A stretch of 9,416 nt of DNA, from contig JAGCRL010000042.1 in NCBI GenBank assembly GCA_017964705.1, positions 1 through 9,416 on the forward strand, given 5' to 3'. The position numbers and the translations under genes are program-made. Origin of the DNA: Alphaproteobacteria bacterium. Its GTDB lineage: Bacteria; Pseudomonadota; Alphaproteobacteria; RF32; CAG-239. How positions within the stretch are numbered: position 1 is the first letter of the stretch; each line of letters begins with the position of its first letter. The notes under the pieces were generated by a model. That model worked only from the letters and a program-made list of their open reading frames with translations, ran no database searches and was not told the origin of the DNA. Below are positions 7,042 through 9,416 of the stretch, piece after piece.

Positions 7042-7635
7042 ATGAAAAAAGCAGAGAATGTTAAAGAATTTGTAGAACGTATTGATGCTACCAAAAAAGT
7101 TAATCCGAAAGATTTGTCTTCTGATCAGGATTTGACTATTGCAATTATGAATTTGATTTCAATTGAAGAGCATTTGGTTTTTTCGGGGGCTAAAACCGGT
7201 AAAAACTCGTTTTATGATTTGATTGAAGATGTTCGTGAAACTCGTAAAAAGCTGATGCTTAAAATTATCCCCAGTTACGAGGGGGAAGTTTGGTGTATTT
7301 CCAAGCACTTACTTGCTTCTTCCATGCGTTTAATGGAAGTTGGTACCAAACAGCAATCTATGGGCAACAAAGAACAAGCTTATGACCTGTTTAACAAGGC
7401 TTATGACCTCTATTGCCTGTTTTGGGGATTAAATATGAATATGCTTAATGTTGCAGACAAGAAATGGATTGAAGACAGCGTTGAAGACATTAAAAAGATA
7501 AGTGATAAAATTAGTGCGCAGGCTCCGGCTGTGATGGGAAGCGATGTTGTCGTGCCCACAGTGGAAGAACCTAAAACAGGCTTTGCAAAGATGAAAGCTT
7601 TTGTACGCAAAGCTGTTGACTGCTGTATTGAGTAA
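7042..7635 (+). CDS. Soluble helical protein with one TPR-like hairpin, function unknown
   Basis: 197 residues, no signal peptide or membrane segment, so probably cytoplasmic. I do not recognise a named family. The N-terminal two thirds look all-helical. Residues about 94-127 match the tetratricopeptide pattern at five consensus positions (Gly101, Gly108, Ala113, Phe117, Ala120). Upstream are I-S-I-E-E-H-L (39-45) and G-E-V-W-C-I-S-K-H-L-L (81-91), whose Glu, Cys and His residues look conserved in character and could be ligands or contacts; that is speculation. A linker rich in Val, Pro and Glu (161-178) leads to a basic C-terminal helix (T-G-F-A-K-M-K-A-F-V-R-K-A-V) ending in Cys194-Cys195. 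AGGAG sits just before the ATG. It shares a transcript with the preceding membrane protein and is followed by a strong terminator, suggesting a dedicated two-component module. Confidence 0.75.
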   Translation: MKKAENVKEFVERIDATKKVNPKDLSSDQDLTIAIMNLISIEEHLVFSGAKTGKNSFYDLIEDVRETRKKLMLKIIPSYEGEVWCISKHLLASSMRLMEVGTKQQSMGNKEQAYDLFNKAYDLYCLFWGLNMNMLNVADKKWIEDSVEDIKKISDKISAQAPAVMGSDVVVPTVEEPKTGFAKMKAFVRKAVDCCIE

Positions 7636-7656
7636 TATTTAATGTATTAAGCAAAC

Positions 7657-7688
7657 CAAAGGAGCAGAGAATAAACTCTGCTCCTTTG
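7657..7688. terminator. Hairpin terminator between convergent genes
   Basis: A perfect 13-bp stem, CAAAGGAGCAGAG (7657-7669) pairing with CTCTGCTCCTTTG (7676-7688), encloses a six-base AATAAA loop. It lies 21 bases after the TPR-like gene and 27 bases after the end of the convergent 141-residue gene. On the plus strand the T-run is only the TTT within the stem, followed by GATGTATAAT. On the minus strand TTTGGTTTG follows, somewhat more T-rich. It probably serves both directions. Confidence 0.8.
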
Positions 7689-7715
7689 ATGTATAATGAA
7701 TTATAGGTTAATATT

Positions 7716-8141
7716 TTACGCCTCCATTCCACCTCTTCCTCTTTTTAACATCATCTGATTCTTTGCTATATTTTTTGAATTAATTTCTTGGACATCTGCT
7801 GTTAAGCTCTCTTTTTCTTTCGGTATATCTTTAGTTCCCGTAATTTGCATATAACGTTCTAAAGCTAATGTTGTATAATCTACATGTCTTAATTTAAAGC
7901 CGGCATCTGCATTAACCTTTAGTGCTGCCGTATAAAAAGGTAATAAACAAGTATTATCGGTAATTTTAGCAAGACGATCTCTTATCATCTCAGGAGGCAT
8001 TGTTTCCAAAAGCAATTGAGCAATTTCTTCTTTTGTGCTACATTTGTTTAATTTTTCTAAAAACAACTGACTTTCTGTCTTTTTAGTATCAGATACACTA
8101 TGCGTTCGCATATCTTTCTTTACCATTGCCCTCGTATTCAT
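7716..8141 (-). CDS. Unrecognised 141-residue cytoplasmic protein
   Basis: I do not recognise a family. The protein has no signal peptide or membrane segment. The N-terminus is basic and Ser/Thr-rich (1-25). A helical core at about 26-115 includes T-K-E-E-I-A-Q-L-L-L-E-T-M-P-P-E-M-I (36-53) and L-P-F-Y-T-A-A-L-K-V (67-76). The tail ends K-R-G-R-G-G-M-E-A, basic and glycine-rich. The start is well supported: AAGGAGG (8153-8147) lies 5 bases before the ATG, one of the best ribosome sites in the window, and a good promoter lies just upstream. Those signals suggest real and fairly strong expression despite the unknown function. It follows ispA in the same direction but has its own promoter, and it converges on the two-gene unit to the left. 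Confidence 0.7.
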   Translation of the reverse strand: MNTRAMVKKDMRTHSVSDTKKTESQLFLEKLNKCSTKEEIAQLLLETMPPEMIRDRLAKITDNTCLLPFYTAALKVNADAGFKLRHVDYTTLALERYMQITGTKDIPKEKESLTADVQEINSKNIAKNQMMLKRGRGGMEA

Positions 8142-8146
8142 AATAC

Positions 8147-8153
8147 CCTCCTT
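8147..8153 (-). promoter_or_regulatory. Strong Shine-Dalgarno site of the 141-residue gene
   Basis: AAGGAGG on the minus strand is a seven-base match to the anti-Shine-Dalgarno sequence, 5 bases before the ATG at 8141. It decides the start over the in-frame ATGs at codons 6 and 11. Confidence 0.7.
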
Positions 8154-8180
8154 GTATAATAATTTTTATATCTTAAGGAG

Positions 8181-8209
8181 AGAATAGCATATTTTTGTCT
8201 GTTTGGCAA
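8181..8209 (-). promoter_or_regulatory. Sigma-70-type promoter of the 141-residue gene
   Basis: On the minus strand, TTGCCA (8209-8204) is followed after exactly 17 bases by TATTCT (8186-8181), with TGC directly before the -10 (extended form). Five of six -35 positions and four of six -10 positions match consensus. Transcription would begin near 8174, giving a leader of about 33 bases. It lies in the 96-base gap after ispA, in which I see no convincing ispA terminator. Confidence 0.65.
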
Positions 8210-8237
8210 GCTTTTTTTGTAACAAAATTGTAATATT

Positions 8238-9131
8238 TTAATGATTTCTAGTTAAAATATATCTTGACAAATATTTTAATTGATTGGATTTTTCGCCAAA
8301 AATTGAAACTAGGGTTTCTGCTTCTGAGATTAGTTCTGTGGCAATTTGTTTCGCTTTTTCAACACCATAAATGCTAACAAAGTTCAATTTTTGCTGTGCT
8401 CTGTCTTTTTTTAGGGTTTTACCAACCAATTTTTCGTCCCCTTCGACATCTAAAATATCATCTGTAATTTGGAAGGCGATACCTATATTTCGCGAAAAAT
8501 TGATTAAAATTTCTTTTTCTTGAGCGGTGGCATTGCCTAAAATTGCCCCGGCCTCACAAGGATACCTTAATAAACAACCGGTTTTAAGCTCTTCCGTGTG
8601 CTTGATTATATTTTCCGGATTCGAAAAATTTTGATGAGAATCTGTATATAAATCAAGTACTTGTCCGGCTATCATGCCATTAAAAGCACCGGCAGAGCGA
8701 GCTAAAAGTAAGGTTAATTCGACCTTTTTTTCTGCAGGAATCGGGGCGGTATTTAAAACTTCAAAAGCATAGGTTAAAAGCCCGTCTCCGGCAAGAATCG
8801 CCGTGGCTTCATCATATGCTTTGTGGCAAGTCGGCTTGCCGCGACGAAAATCATCATTATCCATTGCAGGCAAATCATCATGGATTAGGGAATACGTATG
8901 CAACATTTCCAATGATGCGGCAACCGGAAAAGAAACTTCGTACGGAACACCAAATAATGAGGCTGTTTCATGTAATAAAAACGGGCGCAACCTTTTGCCA
9001 CCGTTCATTAAACTATAACGCATGGCATTAACCGCACGATGTTCTAAATTTTCTGTGGCAGGAAAATAGCTTTCCAAACCTTTATTAAACTTTTGAGAGA
9101 ATTCTTTTAAAATAAGTTCTATTTCTGCCAT
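8238..9131 (-). CDS. ispA: Farnesyl diphosphate synthase (geranyltranstransferase)
   Basis: 297 residues, typical for bacterial IspA. It condenses isopentenyl diphosphate with dimethylallyl and geranyl diphosphate to give the C15 precursor of undecaprenyl phosphate, quinones and other isoprenoids. Visible motifs are G-G-K-R-L-R-P (44-50, diphosphate contact), the first aspartate-rich motif D-D-L-P-A-M-D (85-91), R-R-G-K-P (96-100), K-T-G (183-185) and the second aspartate-rich motif D-D-I-L-D (224-228), followed by V-G-K-T-L-K-K-D (236-243). Tyr80, five residues before the first motif, together with the two-residue insertion in that motif, is the chain-length signature of bacterial C15 enzymes, so longer products are unlikely. 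AAGGAC lies 7 bases before the ATG. It follows xseB by 21 bases, the usual proteobacterial order; dxs, often next, is absent here. Confidence 0.94.
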   Translation of the reverse strand: MAEIELILKEFSQKFNKGLESYFPATENLEHRAVNAMRYSLMNGGKRLRPFLLHETASLFGVPYEVSFPVAASLEMLHTYSLIHDDLPAMDNDDFRRGKPTCHKAYDEATAILAGDGLLTYAFEVLNTAPIPAEKKVELTLLLARSAGAFNGMIAGQVLDLYTDSHQNFSNPENIIKHTEELKTGCLLRYPCEAGAILGNATAQEKEILINFSRNIGIAFQITDDILDVEGDEKLVGKTLKKDRAQQKLNFVSIYGVEKAKQIATELISEAETLVSIFGEKSNQLKYLSRYILTRNH

Positions 9132-9152
9132 TATCGTCCTTTAGTATTATAA

Positions 9153-9395
9153 TCAGGCCTCTACATTGTCCAGAGGTGTTGTTGACAAACTGCCGTCTTT
9201 GGCGATTTCAATTTTTTCGACTTTTAAGGCGGCGGCAGCTAATTTTTCCTGACAGAGTTTTTTTAAGGCTACAGCTTGTTCATAGCTACTAACCGCATCA
9301 TCCAACTTAATTTTGCCACTTTCTAACTCTCTGACAATATTTTCCAGCTTAGTTAAGGCGTCTTCAAAACTTAAATCTTTAATTTTTTCTGCCAT
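9153..9395 (-). CDS. xseB: Exodeoxyribonuclease VII small subunit
   Basis: 80 residues, the usual size. XseB binds XseA to form exonuclease VII, which degrades single-stranded DNA from both ends. The family pattern is clear: L-S-F-E-D-A-L-T-K-L-E-N-I-V-R-E-L-E-S-G (8-27), then L-D-D-A-V-S-S-Y-E-Q-A-V-A-L-K-K-L-C (31-48), a helix of about 15 residues and a disordered acidic tail. The two helices have the heptad-like spacing expected of this helical subunit. AGGAT lies about 9 bases before the ATG. It is the first gene in the window of a minus-strand pair with ispA, 21 bases apart. Transcription starts outside the window or in the last 21 bases, where no promoter is evident. Confidence 0.93.
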   Translation of the reverse strand: MAEKIKDLSFEDALTKLENIVRELESGKIKLDDAVSSYEQAVALKKLCQEKLAAAALKVEKIEIAKDGSLSTTPLDNVEA

Positions 9396-9416
9396 TTTTT
9401 TATCCTACAACACTAA

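Noticed and set aside
8211..8237. Possible ispA terminator in the A/T-rich run after its stop
   Set aside because: No stem of useful length forms; arms around CAATTTTG are short and AT-only.
8803..9031. Two overlapping plus-strand frames of 71 codons
   Set aside because: Antisense shadows of ispA, whose catalytic motifs are unambiguous on the other strand.

Overview
The window (9,416 bases, AT-rich, tightly packed) looks like chromosomal DNA of a low-GC alphaproteobacterium. The replicative helicase DnaB, the xseB-ispA pair and a YcgN-type (UPF0260) protein all read as proteobacterial. The low GC and compactness would fit a host-associated or gut-type lineage, but that placement is inference. 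There are no insertion sequences, phage genes, CRISPR arrays, tRNAs or rRNAs, and no sign that any segment is recently acquired.

Left block, minus strand (2766 down to 1): dnaB, two tandem UPF0260/YkgJ-type cysteine-cluster genes, and the N-terminal part of a YgjP/DUF45 metallopeptidase-like gene that runs off the left edge. Stops and starts touch or overlap (TAA-A-ATG, TAATG, then a 35-base overlap), so this is one translationally coupled operon. dnaB probably starts at 2766, not at the first ATG at 2898. The 170 bases upstream then form a divergent control region holding two adjacent DnaA-box-like 9-mers.

Middle block, plus strand (2937 to 6414): galE (UDP-glucose 4-epimerase), a TerC/Alx-family membrane protein and a polytopic membrane protein with features of a GT-C-type sugar transferase. 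Gaps of 15 and 10 bases suggest one operon. galE and the third gene suggest cell-surface glycan work; TerC suggests metal export.

Next block, plus strand (6439 to 7688): a good -35/-10 promoter, a small Sec-targeted membrane protein with a CxxC motif, a soluble helical protein with one TPR-like hairpin, and a strong 13-bp hairpin terminator. This self-contained two-gene unit of unknown function is the best candidate here for something undescribed.

Right block, minus strand (9395 down to 7716): xseB (exonuclease VII small subunit) and ispA (farnesyl diphosphate synthase) form an isoprenoid-locus pair. Beyond them lies an unrecognised 141-residue gene with its own strong promoter and Shine-Dalgarno sequence. 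It converges on the shared hairpin terminator.

All similarity statements come from motif recognition by eye; no search was run.
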